Of a stretch of 64,000 nucleotides of DNA, positions 1 through 10,551 are shown one piece after another. The notes below the pieces were generated by a model that ran no database searches, had not been told where the DNA came from, and worked only from the letters and a program-made list of their open reading frames with translations. Location: assembly GCA_021397835.1 (NCBI GenBank), contig JAJFZO010000230.1, forward strand, positions 5,698,001 to 5,762,000, given 5' to 3'. The position numbers and the translations under genes were made by a program. Positions within the stretch are counted from its first letter, which is position 1. Each line of letters opens with the position of its first letter. Source of the DNA: Moringa oleifera (Eukaryota > Streptophyta > Magnoliopsida > Brassicales > Moringaceae).

Positions 1-535
1 AATATTAAATATTTTTTGCTTTAATATTGTAAATAAATATATAAAAAATTCTAAAATATATCAATTTTTTACTTTAAACCCTCATGTTTTGATGGAATCA
101 ACCATAAATTTATTTTTAATTTAATTTAAATTAAATATTAACTCAAATGGATAATAAAAAAATTACATGTATTTTTATTGTTGAATGTCTAATAAATAAT
201 TTAGATGAATTCAACAAATAAGTGAAATTTTCAATTTTGAACCGCATTAAATTACGAATTATTCTTTATAAAATTTTTCGTAATATATATTTTTTTAATT
301 TGAAGTATCAATTTTTTTTTAGAATGATAACTTGAATATATATTATATGAAAAGTTTCAAGTAAAAATTTATTATATAAAATTTTAATTTACAAATTCAT
401 AAATTTTAATTTTTTGATAAAATTTAAATCAAATCAAATTAAAATAACATAAGTATAATAGATTTGATCGATACATAAGAAATGCAAATTTAAAAAATAA
501 ATACAATTAATGATTTTTCTAAAATATTCATGTAA

Positions 536-705
536 ATCATGTGAACTCTAAGATTGAGATTCCCTGTTGATAGTTTTTAATAAGATTATGATATGTTGTA
601 ATTTAATAAAATTAAATATTTTTTATTTTTATATTAATATTATAAATTAATAATTTTTTATTAAAATATTTTATACAAAACTCAAATCAATAAAAATTTG
701 TGATT
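536..705. repeat. AT-rich MITE-like dispersed repeat copy
   Basis: The core is a run of the type ATATTAATATTATAAATTA, flanked by AATAAAATTAAAT and by a right end of the type AAAACTCAAATCAATAAAA. Similar cores with a right end like TTAAAAACTCAACACAA recur near 18450, 21110, 24420 and 47400, which suggests a small dispersed family of 150-200 bp. Boundaries are approximate and no target-site duplication was established. Confidence 0.4.
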
Positions 706-2379
706 TATAAACCCTGAAGAAGAGAGAGATAGAGAGGAGTCCTGGTGTTGGTGGGTAGTTAACATATCCCTCTCTCCAACTTGCAAGCCTGCCTTAATCA
801 GGACAGGATCACACTTACACTCCAAAGATTCCTCAGAATGTGCTTCACACAGCACACCCTATTTGGATTTTTTATTTTGTCACCAAATTTAAAATTGGAT
901 TTTTTTTACCAAATTAAAATAAAATTTGCATTAATTTTTTTTAGTACACACCATGCATACCCTTTTCCTATATTTATTAAAATGTCTAAGTAGATAGCAA
1001 ATCTAAATTACAATACGTCACCTAAAAAGATCCTATTAAGTGGATAGCATATGCCAAGAAATTGTACGCCTACTTTCCTTAAATAATAAAGTTTAATCTC
1101 TAATCGATACAAATCTAGTTACCTATTATAGACACTTTACACCATATAATTTTATCCAATACATTCATGCATCATTGGCCGCGTCATCGCCTTTTTGCTT
1201 AAATCATCGTTAATCACCAAATTGTTTATTAAATATGTATGATGGGTTGAGTTTTATCTTATTTGTTATTTATCTTATAAGTTAATTTTATGAAAATTAA
1301 AATGTTGGATTGTGATATGTTTTTTGTTAAAAACTGAACGGTCCGAAAATACATGGAATTGTTTTTGAACTTGGATGACTTTTAAGGATTAAAAAAAAAA
1401 TAGAGTTATTGTTAAATAAAAAAATATTAATGTGCTGGATCGAGATGTTTAGTTGATCTTGATGCATCAGAGTTTATTGTATCCCTTATAGAATGATTAA
1501 TTAAATATACATATGGTGCATGATTTTTATCATATAGTTTATTTTATTTATAAGTTAATTTCATATAAATTGAAATTTTGGATATTGACTGTGATGTTGT
1601 CAAAAACTGAGAGATATTGAGAATTTCACATGGAATTTGTTTTTTAGAGAGACAATGTAATGTGTTGGATTAGGATTTATCTTCGTATTAAACAACGTTA
1701 TTTTTGTAATTTATTATATTAATAAAGATACATATATATATTTATTAAATTATGATATATCAATACAAATAAGATCAATAATAAATCTTGATTGGAACAA
1801 AAACTTATGGTTAATGGATTTAAGTAGGTGGAGAAACTTGTAAACCCATTTGATCTGGACTAAAATTTGAACAGGAGAATTCAAGATTTTTAATATTTAT
1901 TGTAAAATTAAAGTAAATCTCTTTTTTTACATAATTTTTAATAAAAATAATTAAAATTATTATTTTTGTGTTAAAAAATAAAAATATACTTAAAAAATGA
2001 ATGGAGGAAAAACGAAGATGCAACAAAAATAAAAAGAGGGAAAGTGCTTTTCTTTCTCATTTCATTGGGTTTTTGCTCCTGCTTTCATTCTGCTGTTTCT
2101 CTATATTGTGAATTTTAGAGCGCAAAATTTTAATTTTGTGTGAGAATTAACTATCGAAGTATTATTAAAAGTATCTTAGTATGAGGTCTTGAAATATTTT
2201 TAAAGATATCTTAAATTCAAACGATTCTTTTACTAAGTAAATTTTAGGACATAAAACTTTGTATTTGTTAATTATAAATATTTTTAAGGTATATATATAT
2301 TTTTTTCTACAAATGCAATCCAAGACATGAAAATCAATCCTTATTATCTAGAAATTGTGGACACCCATATTTATCATTG

Positions 2380-3330
2380 TGTTTAGTTTTATGTAAAATC
2401 TTACCAATTTGGTATAGTTACTTAAATATTGTATCATATCATTTAAGTCATATTATCTCATTAATTAAGTATAATTACTGTAACAAATATATGATGTCAT
2501 TTGAATCATTTTATTTAATCAATTAAGTATGATTATCATCACAATACTATCGTACCATTTTAACTATGTTATCTTGCCAATCAACAATGTATGTTGATCT
2601 CTTAATATTGTAAAATATCGACACCCCAAGTTGTAATTACTTATAATAGAGCAAAAGAAATTTTTGCTTATCTTAAAAGAGATATCAAAACTTCTGATTT
2701 TAAATTTCAACCTATTTTGACTTATGCTCAATTATTAAAGATAATTTGATCATATATGTAAGTGAAGTTTTTTAAATATGATTTTTGAGTATTACAATGA
2801 CATAAGTCAATACTACAATTTCTTCGATTAAGATATATAATAATAATATTTAATTCATGTGACTTGTACATGACAATTCTATTTCAGTTATAGTTGTGGA
2901 TTTGGTATCCCAAAATATTGATCCATCTGCAAGTGCCATCTAAAATGTTAACATAATACTAAACAAATCAAATGCAAAATAATATATACCAAATTAAAAA
3001 AATAATATAAAAAAATGATAGGATAATAAGGATTACAATGGTAAGATAACAAAGATTAAAATGGCAAGATATAAATGAAATGATATTGGACAAATTAAAT
3101 GGTAAGATATAAATGATATGATACTCGACAAATCGAATGGTATAATAATACAACCATATTAATTAAAAAGATAATATAAAATAAATGATAAGATAAAAGA
3201 GAATAAAATAACAATATATACTGAATAAATCAAATGACAAGATAATATGTATCAAAATTGACAGATACATAACAAGATAATATGCATATTTGATAATGTA
3301 AAAATATGAGAAAATCTAGTAATTAATTGA
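2380..3330. repeat. Degenerate short repeats in two opposing arrays
   Basis: Between about 2400 and 2630, phrases like TACCATTTTAACTATGTTAT and CATTTAAGTCATATTATCTC recur every 50-60 bp. Between about 2960 and 3290 their reverse complements recur, for example ATGGTAAGATAACAAAG and AATGGCAAGATATAAATGA. The two arrays face each other across a 330-bp spacer. This looks like a non-autonomous element with subterminal repeats, but I cannot assign a superfamily. Confidence 0.45.
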
Positions 3331-4493
3331 CAAAACTTGAGCCAAATGCTTGAAACTAATAATGTAAATCTCATTTTGAATTTTTACTCCTTTTAAACAA
3401 AATGGGACATTGAGGGTCATATACCCATTTTCAATAGCATATTATCAAATACTTCAAGTTGAAGAACCTCACTTTTAGAATCTCTCATTTGAATGAAATG
3501 CATCAACAAAATCGAAACATTTTCTTCACACAACTTTTAAAATGAATAATAATAAATCTCGCCAAAAAAAAAGTCGAATCCTTACGATGAATGATGCTCT
3601 TAATGGCATGATGGTTTTGTTGGATTTGATGGGCTCTACGAGTTGCTAACTCATCGAGAGAAAATGAGAGAAAACTAAAAAAGCGATATGAAACTGAAAG
3701 AGAAAGAGAGAAATTGATGAAAAAGACAAGGAGTCTTTGCATATTTCAAAAGGATGACCGTTTGTAATTTTACTTTGAATTTTACAAAAAATTTATAATT
3801 AAAACTAAGAATTAAAATTTAAATGAATATTTTTTAAAATCTTGAATTTTGTTTCATCTCTTCAATGGCATTTTAAATTTTGAAATGATTTAAAACAAAT
3901 CTTAATATATTAATTTAAATTAAATTGAATCCTATCAAAAATTTTAAAAACAAATATATTTAAATTAAAGATTTTTATAATGAATTCTGATTTAAAATTT
4001 TTTAAAAATGTAAATAGATATTTCAAATACCATTACAAAAAAAATTCAAAATTTTTTGAATATTAATTTTTTTAAAAAATTATATTATCAAAAATTTAAA
4101 AATTTATGAAAAATAATTAGTTACTTGAAAATTATTCAAATTTGAGGAATGAAATTAAAATGGAGTTTAAAATCTATTTTAGTAAATTTTAGATATTTTA
4201 ATAATAAAAAGTTATTGAATTTTTATACTCATTTTTATTGAGATTTAATTTAGATAAAATTAATAAATAAAATTTTGTTTGAAAATATTTTAAATGGTTG
4301 AGTTTGATTGGAAAGAAAATGTAAAATATAAGATTTAAAATAATATTTACTTTATAAAATTTTATTTTACATATTTTTTAAAATTATCTTTATGCAAAGG
4401 ATAGAAAAAAAAAATTCTCTTGTGATTAATAGAAAATTTTAAATAAATATTTTTATATAAAATCTTAAAATAATATAATAACAAATATTACAA

Positions 4494-4682
4494 CACGTGT
4501 ACTTACAATGCATGTCTGCTTTGTCACATATGCACGTGCACACACAAGCTCAACACGTGCTGGTTAAAGTCAAAAAGAAATTCATGTTAAAGCATGGAGC
4601 AGGCCTGTGTGACGGAAACTGGGCCCCAGAAAATGAGCCCATCAAGTGGCATGCAGAGAACCACATATCGGAACTGGGCCCA
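4494..4682 (+). promoter_or_regulatory. Aminotransferase promoter: three G-boxes and two site II motifs
   Basis: Three perfect CACGTG hexamers lie at 4494-4499, 4533-4538 and 4554-4559. TGGGCC motifs lie at 4620-4625 and 4675-4680, the second also reading GGCCCA at 4677-4682. All are 130-315 bp upstream of the aminotransferase start codon. G-boxes are bound by bZIP and bHLH factors, including those of ABA and light signalling. Site II motifs are bound by TCP factors and are common in housekeeping genes. The motifs are seen; their use is inferred. Confidence 0.6.
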
Positions 4683-4808
4683 CTACGCGTCTCCTTCCTT
4701 TCACCTTCACTGGTTCGTTCGTAGCAAAACCCGAAGTTCCTGGTGAGTCCGTCTCTGCTGACCTCCATTAAGTCCCTTTTGAAAATTAAAAACCCAAACG
4801 TTTTTCTC

Positions 4809-7517
4809 ATGCAGACTCAATGTACCTGGACGCATAGTCAAATGCTAAGGCAGCTGCACTTTAAGCCCTTTACATTCTTTTTACTTTCGAAGCACTCGCA
4901 AAATAGGAGTGATTCCATTAGGCTTAAGGGAGTAGCTGCCGGTTACCCATCTTTCATGGCCACTGTTTCCACGGAGAAAGATGCCGTTTCGACCCAAAAT
5001 GAGTCCATCCAGCAGGCACACCGACCTTCACAGGTCATTTTCGTTGCCCCTGAGATCGTGCTTAATTTTATTTTTCTTTTTTGTTGTTATTCAGGTGATG
5101 GGCATGGTTTCAGTTCGATATGGTCTGAATTTTTTCGAATTGTGGACTTAGGGTTTGTTTTCAGATATTTAGCCAACTTTTAATTGGTATAATTTGACTT
5201 TGAAATGGGGCTAGTGTAATTTAGTCTGTCGCCTTCTTCAGATGTCATGTGGAATTTAGTTTATTAACCTAGCTTGGTGTCTGTGTCTAATTAAGTTTCA
5301 GAGCTAATTGGCCTTATGTACTGTACTATAGCTGTTGCCTAAAAATCTATGCATATGCCTCTGTTTTTCTTTGGGTGGATTTCTTGCATTTACACACAAA
5401 TATTGATGCAAATAAGTAGTCTTTTCTTTTACCACTTTAGTCCCAGTTGTTGTCATCTGAGAGTCCCCAAATTCCAAGCCTTGTGTTTGTATGTGAAGTG
5501 TGAGCCCATTGAGAAATCAGAACTCTATATTTGCCTAAATTTGTTATGGTAAAGTTCACTTACCATGAATTTAGATATTAGTGCTTCCTCACTTATTGCT
5601 TCCCTGTTATGCATTCTTGAACCTTGATCATATTGATTATTATGCTTTCTTCTCTCCTTATATTTGGCTGTCTTCTGGCTCTGCGAATATTAGTATGTGT
5701 GGGCACCCTCTCTAGTGTCTTTCAGACTTTGAATTTATGGTTCCCCAAAGTTTTCATTAGCTGACAATATCTGCTCAATGTTCCCCAAATATCTAAAAAA
5801 ATCTCTGGGGTGTATGCATTTCTATGGAAGGAAAAATTGCAGGGGTTCTTCCAACCTTTGCAATTGCTTGTTTCGGCTGAATAGATTGGGATTCTTTTTA
5901 TATTCTCATTTCAACTGATGCAAGTGCTTGACTTGCCAGGAGCTGGTGAAGTAAACCCTTAGTTTTTGAAATACTTCATCTCAATAACATTAATATGATT
6001 AACTCCTATGGGGTTCTTGCCTCAGTAGTAAACTGGCAAGGCAGAAAATCTTAGGTTGGAGCCATTGGGACAACGTTTTCTGAAGAGAAAAAATAAAAAA
6101 ATAAAAAAATTCATAGGTTCTCTTGTGGGTCAAGGCTGCTTCTCTGAGTTTGCCATTCAGGGTTAAGTACGAGAAGAGGCCTTGTTTTGGGTGGGTTTTT
6201 GTTTTTTTTTTTTTTTGTTTTTAAATAAAACATCTTAGTAGCATTAAGAAGATAGGAGGAGGTTGACCTATTTTATGGAACAGGCAGCTGATATCTAGAG
6301 TCCATGCATTTCTAAAGGCATGTTTTTGTGGTTGCTTTCTTCTAACGAACTGATGTTTATTTCAGGTGGCAAAACGCTTGGAGAAATTCAAAACTACAAT
6401 CTTTACGCAAATGAGTATGCTAGCCATCAAACATGGAGCAATAAACCTTGGCCAAGGGTTCCCGAATTTTGATGGTCCAGAGTTTGTTAAAGAGGCGGCA
6501 ATTCGGGCTATCAAGGATGGGAAAAACCAATATGCTCGTGGGCATGGACTTCCAGAGTTCAATGCTACAATTGCTGCAAGGTTCAAGAAAGATACTGGTA
6601 TTGTGGTTGATCCTGAGAAGGAAGTTACTGTTACGTCTGGGTGCACAGAAGCAATTGCTGCAACTATTTTAGGCTTGATAAATCCTGGTGATGAGGTGAT
6701 CCTGTTCGCTCCCTTTTATGATTCTTATGAAGCAACTCTTTCCATGGCTGGGGCCAAAATAAAATGCATCACATTACGACCTCCAGATTTTGCTCTACCC
6801 ATTGGTGAGCTCAGATCGGTGATCTCAAATAATACTCGTGCTATTCTTATGAACACTCCACACAACCCCACTGGAAAGATGTTCACAAGGGCGGAACTTA
6901 ATGTTATTGCATCTCTTTGCATCGAGAATGATGTGTTAGTTTTTAGTGATGAAGTTTATGATAAGTTGGCCTTTGAAATGGATCACATTTCTATAGCCTC
7001 GCTTCCTGGAATGTACGAGCGGACGGTAACTATGAATTCCTTGGGGAAGACATTTTCGTTAACAGGTTGGAAGATTGGGTGGGCAATTGCTCCCCCACAC
7101 TTAACATGGGGAGTGCGGCAGGCACACTCTTATCTCACCTTTGCTACCTCCACTCCAATGCAGTGGGCAGCTGTAGCGGCTCTTAGAGCACCAGATTCTT
7201 ATTATGAGGAGCTAAAGAGTGATTATATGGCAAAAAAGGCAATTTTGGTGGAGGGATTGAAGGCGGTAGGTTTCCAGGTATTCCCATCAAGTGGGACATA
7301 CTTTGTGGTTGTAGATCACACGCCTTTCGGGCTGGAGAATGATATTGCCTTTTGTGAGTATCTGATTAAGGAAGTTGGGGTGGTTGCTATTCCTACCAGT
7401 GTATTTTACTTAAACCCAGATGAAGGAAAGAACTTGGTGAGATTTACCTTCTGCAAAGATGAAGAAACTTTGAGGACTGCAGTGGAGAGGATGAAGGAGA
7501 AGCTGAGGAGAAAATGA
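4809..7517 (+). CDS. PLP-dependent class I/II aminotransferase (kynurenine/glutamine transaminase-like)
   Basis: There are two exons, 4809-5033 and 6366-7517, joined in phase 0 across a 1332-bp intron (donor CAG/GTCATT, acceptor TTTCAG/GTG), giving 458 codons. The protein is a fold-type I PLP enzyme that transfers amino groups to 2-oxo acids. The PLP lysine is about K303 in NSLGKTFSLTGWKIGW. Other family landmarks are INLGQGFPNFDG, NQYARGHGLPEF, the substrate-side NTPHNPTGK, SDEVYDKL and the late arginine in NLVRFTFCKDEE. It closely matches what I recall of Arabidopsis At1g77670. Residues 1 to about 70 are Ser/Thr/basic-rich with few acids, compatible with an organellar transit peptide. The start is not certain: GTGAGT at 4743 and a pyrimidine-rich TCATGCAG at 4807-4814 could bound a short intron that removes this ATG, in which case the in-frame ATG at 4842 would be used. 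In-vivo substrate is not predictable. Confidence 0.93.
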
Positions 7518-8850
7518 CGAGTTCATTTAGGTTTTTCAGTATTCGGATATGTCTTGGGATTCTTCTTGCAACTTATTGAGGATATCATACTTTGTTCTAG
7601 CAATCTACATGTTTTTTATGAACTGATACTATAGTTAATGAATAATTGTATTTCCTGGTTTTTCTGCTTGCTTGAATTGAGGAAGTTGCTTCACAACTTT
7701 GCACAGCAACAATTAGTATAAAAACCATGAAATCTACTCAATAGCTGAGCTATCTCAGACAACAGATAGAACTAAATCAGGCAACAATGTTCAGCCATCT
7801 CACCCAGCATTTGAGTTTCAGCATCAGCCTCTGGTTGATTGTGTGAATTAACTCTCTCATACTTATGCCAATTTTCCAGAAGGAAAAACAATTAAATTGG
7901 AAAAATACTGAAAATCTCACCAATTTAATTGAAACTTTGCCCTAAGCTTCTTTTTTTCTTGGATACATTTTTCCCTTTCAATTTGGCTGCTGGAAATCAG
8001 TTCCCATCAGAACTTTCAACTGAAGTACTGCTGATCAAATTTAATTTTTTTATTTTTTTGGGATAATAATTTGATAACAATGAAAGATAAGTAAAAATAT
8101 TCAAATTTTTGGTTTTTTAAGAGAGATTTTTACCCATTAAAAATATGGGAAGCAAGACAATTTTAATGTCATCCCATTAAAATCTTTTTTTGATTTAAAT
8201 TTTTTTTAAAAATGATAATATATGATCATTTAATAATATTAATGATAAAATATTTTGAATAAATATAATTTAAAATCCTCAATTTTTTTCTTCCTTAATT
8301 AAACCCTAACTTTCAAAACATTTTCAAACAAATCTTAATATATTGATTTTGTTTAAATTAGACATTGACTCAAAAAAATTATAAAAAATTAATGATCTTT
8401 TTATTATTGAAATAGTTAAAATTACTCAAATAGATTTTACATTTTATTTTTATTTTATCTCTCAATTTTAAAAAATTTTCAACTAATTAATTATTTTTTA
8501 TATTTTTTTTAAATTTTGATAGTATATATATTTTTTAAAAAAATATTTAGTACTCAAAATTTTTTGAATTTTATGCTAAAATTTGTGTAGATATATTTTA
8601 AAATAAAAATTTAACAGAAGAGAGAACAATACTTAAAATTTAAAATAATGTTTATCTCAATATTTTTATATTATTATTATAAATTATAAAAACATTTTTT
8701 AAATTTATATCAAAAGCACGAGATTGGACAGCCAGGAATACTTATCCAATCTAATTGTACTACCCAATCAGCCTAAAACTCTCTGTTTTCTGTACATCTC
8801 CGTAAAGGAAACGGACTCCTAGTCCTAATGGAACTCGGACAGATTGCAAA
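7518..8850. other. Intergenic: aminotransferase 3' region, then AT-rich DNA
   Basis: The first 150 bp are probably 3' UTR. From about 8040 to 8710 the DNA becomes extremely AT-rich and resembles blocks near 3770, 12600 and 58000 (shared strings such as AAACAAATCTTAATATATT). No exon was recognised. By eye I found no GNATATNC (P1BS, the PHR1 site) between 7518 and 8872. Confidence 0.6.
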
Positions 8851-8854
8851 GCTC

Positions 8855-8861
8855 TATAAAT
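8855..8861 (+). promoter_or_regulatory. TATA box of the phosphate transporter gene
   Basis: TATAAAT lies in CTCTATAAATCTTT. Plant transcription usually starts about 30 bp downstream, here around 8885-8890. That is past the first in-frame ATG at 8872 and before the ATG at 8953, so this box helps decide the start codon. Confidence 0.65.
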
Positions 8862-8952
8862 CTTTGCGTCCATGGAGGAAGCTTGCATTCAAGTTGAGAG
8901 AAAAGAAAAGAAGACGAGAATAGAGGGAGCACAAAAGAGAGAGAACGCAGTG

Positions 8953-10551
8953 ATGGCGAGGGACGAGGTTGACGTTCTTCAGGTGCTAGACCAAGCAAAG
9001 ATTCAATTGTATCACTTCACAGCTGTGATAATCTCCGGCATGGGATTCTTCACCGACGCGTACGATCTTTTCTGCATATCTCTCGTGACCAAGCTTCTTG
9101 GCCGCTTATACTACCATGTGGAAGGTTCAGCAAAACCAGGAAGCTTGCCACCTAATGTAGCTGCCGCAGTTAATGGGGTTGCTCTCTGTGGAACCCTCGC
9201 AGGGCAGCTTTTCTTCGGTTGCCTTGGTGACAAGTTGGGCAGGAAACGAGTCTATGGCATTACCCTTTTGCTAATGGTGGTCTGCTCCATTTGTTCTGGT
9301 CTCTCCTTTGGTAGCTCGCCCAAGTCTGTGATAGGGACATTATGTTTCTTCAGGTTCTGGCTCGGATTCGGCATTGGAGGAGACTATCCTTTGTCTGCAA
9401 CAATAATGGCTGAGTATTCTAACAAAAAGACTCGTGGGGCGTTCATCGCTGCTGTTTTCGCCATGCAAGGTATCGGGATTCTTGCTGGTGGCATGGTCGC
9501 CATTGTTATTTCTGCAATTTTTGGGAGTCTATTTAAGGCTCCTGCTTATTCCGTTGATCCAATGGGCTCAACAGTGCCACAAGCAGACTATGTGTGGAGG
9601 ATTATTCTCATGCTTGGTGCTTTGCCGGCTGCATTGACATATTATTGGCGTATGAAGATGCCTGAAACTGCTCGTTACACGGCTCTGGTGGCCATGAATG
9701 CCCAGAAAGCTTGTCAAGATATGTCGAAAGTTATGAACATCAATATCCAAGCAGAGAAGGAGATGACACAGGAGAATGTGCCGAGTAACAGCAGCTCTTA
9801 CGGGCTTGTATCCAAGGAGTTTCTTCGCAGGCATGGGCTGCATTTATTCGCAGCAGCAAGCACTTGGTTTCTGCTAGATATTGCTTATTACAGCCAGAAC
9901 CTGTTTCAGAAGGATATCTTCAGTGCCGTAGGCTGGATCCCAGCAGCTAATACGATGAGCGCCCTGGATGAGCTTTTCAAGATTGCCAGGGCTCAGACTT
10001 TGATTGCTCTCTGTGGCACTGTCCCTGGTTACTGGGTCACTGTCCTTCTGATTGATCACATCGGCCGTTCTACAATTCAGATAATTGGGTTCTTCTTCAT
10101 GACTGTTTTCATGTTTGCACTGGCCATTCCTTATCACCACTGGACTTTGATGCAAAACCACATCGGCTTTGTAGTCATGTATGGACTGACATTCTTCTTC
10201 GCCAATTTCGGGCCTAATAGCACCACCTTTGTTGTTCCGGCAGAGATTTTCCCAGCAAGGTTCCGATCAACCTGTCATGGAATTGCTGCGGCTGCTGGCA
10301 AGGCTGGAGCCATAGTCGGAGCTTTCGGTTTCCTGTATGCAGCACAGAACCAGGACAAGTCCAAGGCTGATCCAGGATACCCAGCTGGAATTGGCATGAA
10401 AAATTCTCTTATGGTGCTTGGTGTGATTAACATCTTCGGCTTACTTCTATCTTTCTTGGTGCCTGAAGCAAAGGGAAGATCCCTGGAAGAGATTTCCAGG
10501 GAGAATGAAGAAGAAGCGGAAGAGCAATCCGACAGAGTTCCACCTGTTTAG
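8953..10551 (+). CDS. PHT1: High-affinity inorganic phosphate transporter, PHT1 family
   Basis: This is one uninterrupted exon of 532 codons. PHT1 proteins are plasma-membrane proton/phosphate symporters of the MFS superfamily, usually 520-540 aa with 12 TM helices. Family landmarks are the start [35 protein letters not shown] in TM1, [11 protein letters not shown] between TM2 and TM3, the signature [14 protein letters not shown] at about residues 142-155, a central hydrophilic loop (about 250-300), [18 protein letters not shown], and [16 protein letters not shown] in the second half. An in-frame ATG 27 codons upstream (8872) was rejected: it lies 11 bp after the TATA box, and the family starts at MARD. 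The sequence is closest in feel to the PHT1;1/1;4-type clade, which acts in root uptake or redistribution. Which paralogue it is cannot be fixed here. Confidence 0.96.
   Translation: MARDEVDVLQVLDQAKIQLYHFTAVIISGMGFFTDAYDLFCISLVTKLLGRLYYHVEGSAKPGSLPPNVAAAVNGVALCGTLAGQLFFGCLGDKLGRKRVYGITLLLMVVCSICSGLSFGSSPKSVIGTLCFFRFWLGFGIGGDYPLSATIMAEYSNKKTRGAFIAAVFAMQGIGILAGGMVAIVISAIFGSLFKAPAYSVDPMGSTVPQADYVWRIILMLGALPAALTYYWRMKMPETARYTALVAMNAQKACQDMSKVMNINIQAEKEMTQENVPSNSSSYGLVSKEFLRRHGLHLFAAASTWFLLDIAYYSQNLFQKDIFSAVGWIPAANTMSALDELFKIARAQTLIALCGTVPGYWVTVLLIDHIGRSTIQIIGFFFMTVFMFALAIPYHHWTLMQNHIGFVVMYGLTFFFANFGPNSTTFVVPAEIFPARFRSTCHGIAAAAGKAGAIVGAFGFLYAAQNQDKSKADPGYPAGIGMKNSLMVLGVINIFGLLLSFLVPEAKGRSLEEISRENEEEAEEQSDRVPPV

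Larger units (their letters stand above)
1..4480. other. AT-rich intergenic region, no gene recognised
   Basis: I see no coding exon here. Open frames are short, AT-driven and not recognisable on either strand. The stretch holds a small AT-rich MITE-like copy (about 536-705), a block of degenerate repeats in two orientations (about 2380-3330), and very AT-rich DNA at about 3770-4480 that resembles similar stretches near 8250, 12600 and 58000. A GA-rich patch at 718-740 may be simple sequence. Confidence 0.7.
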
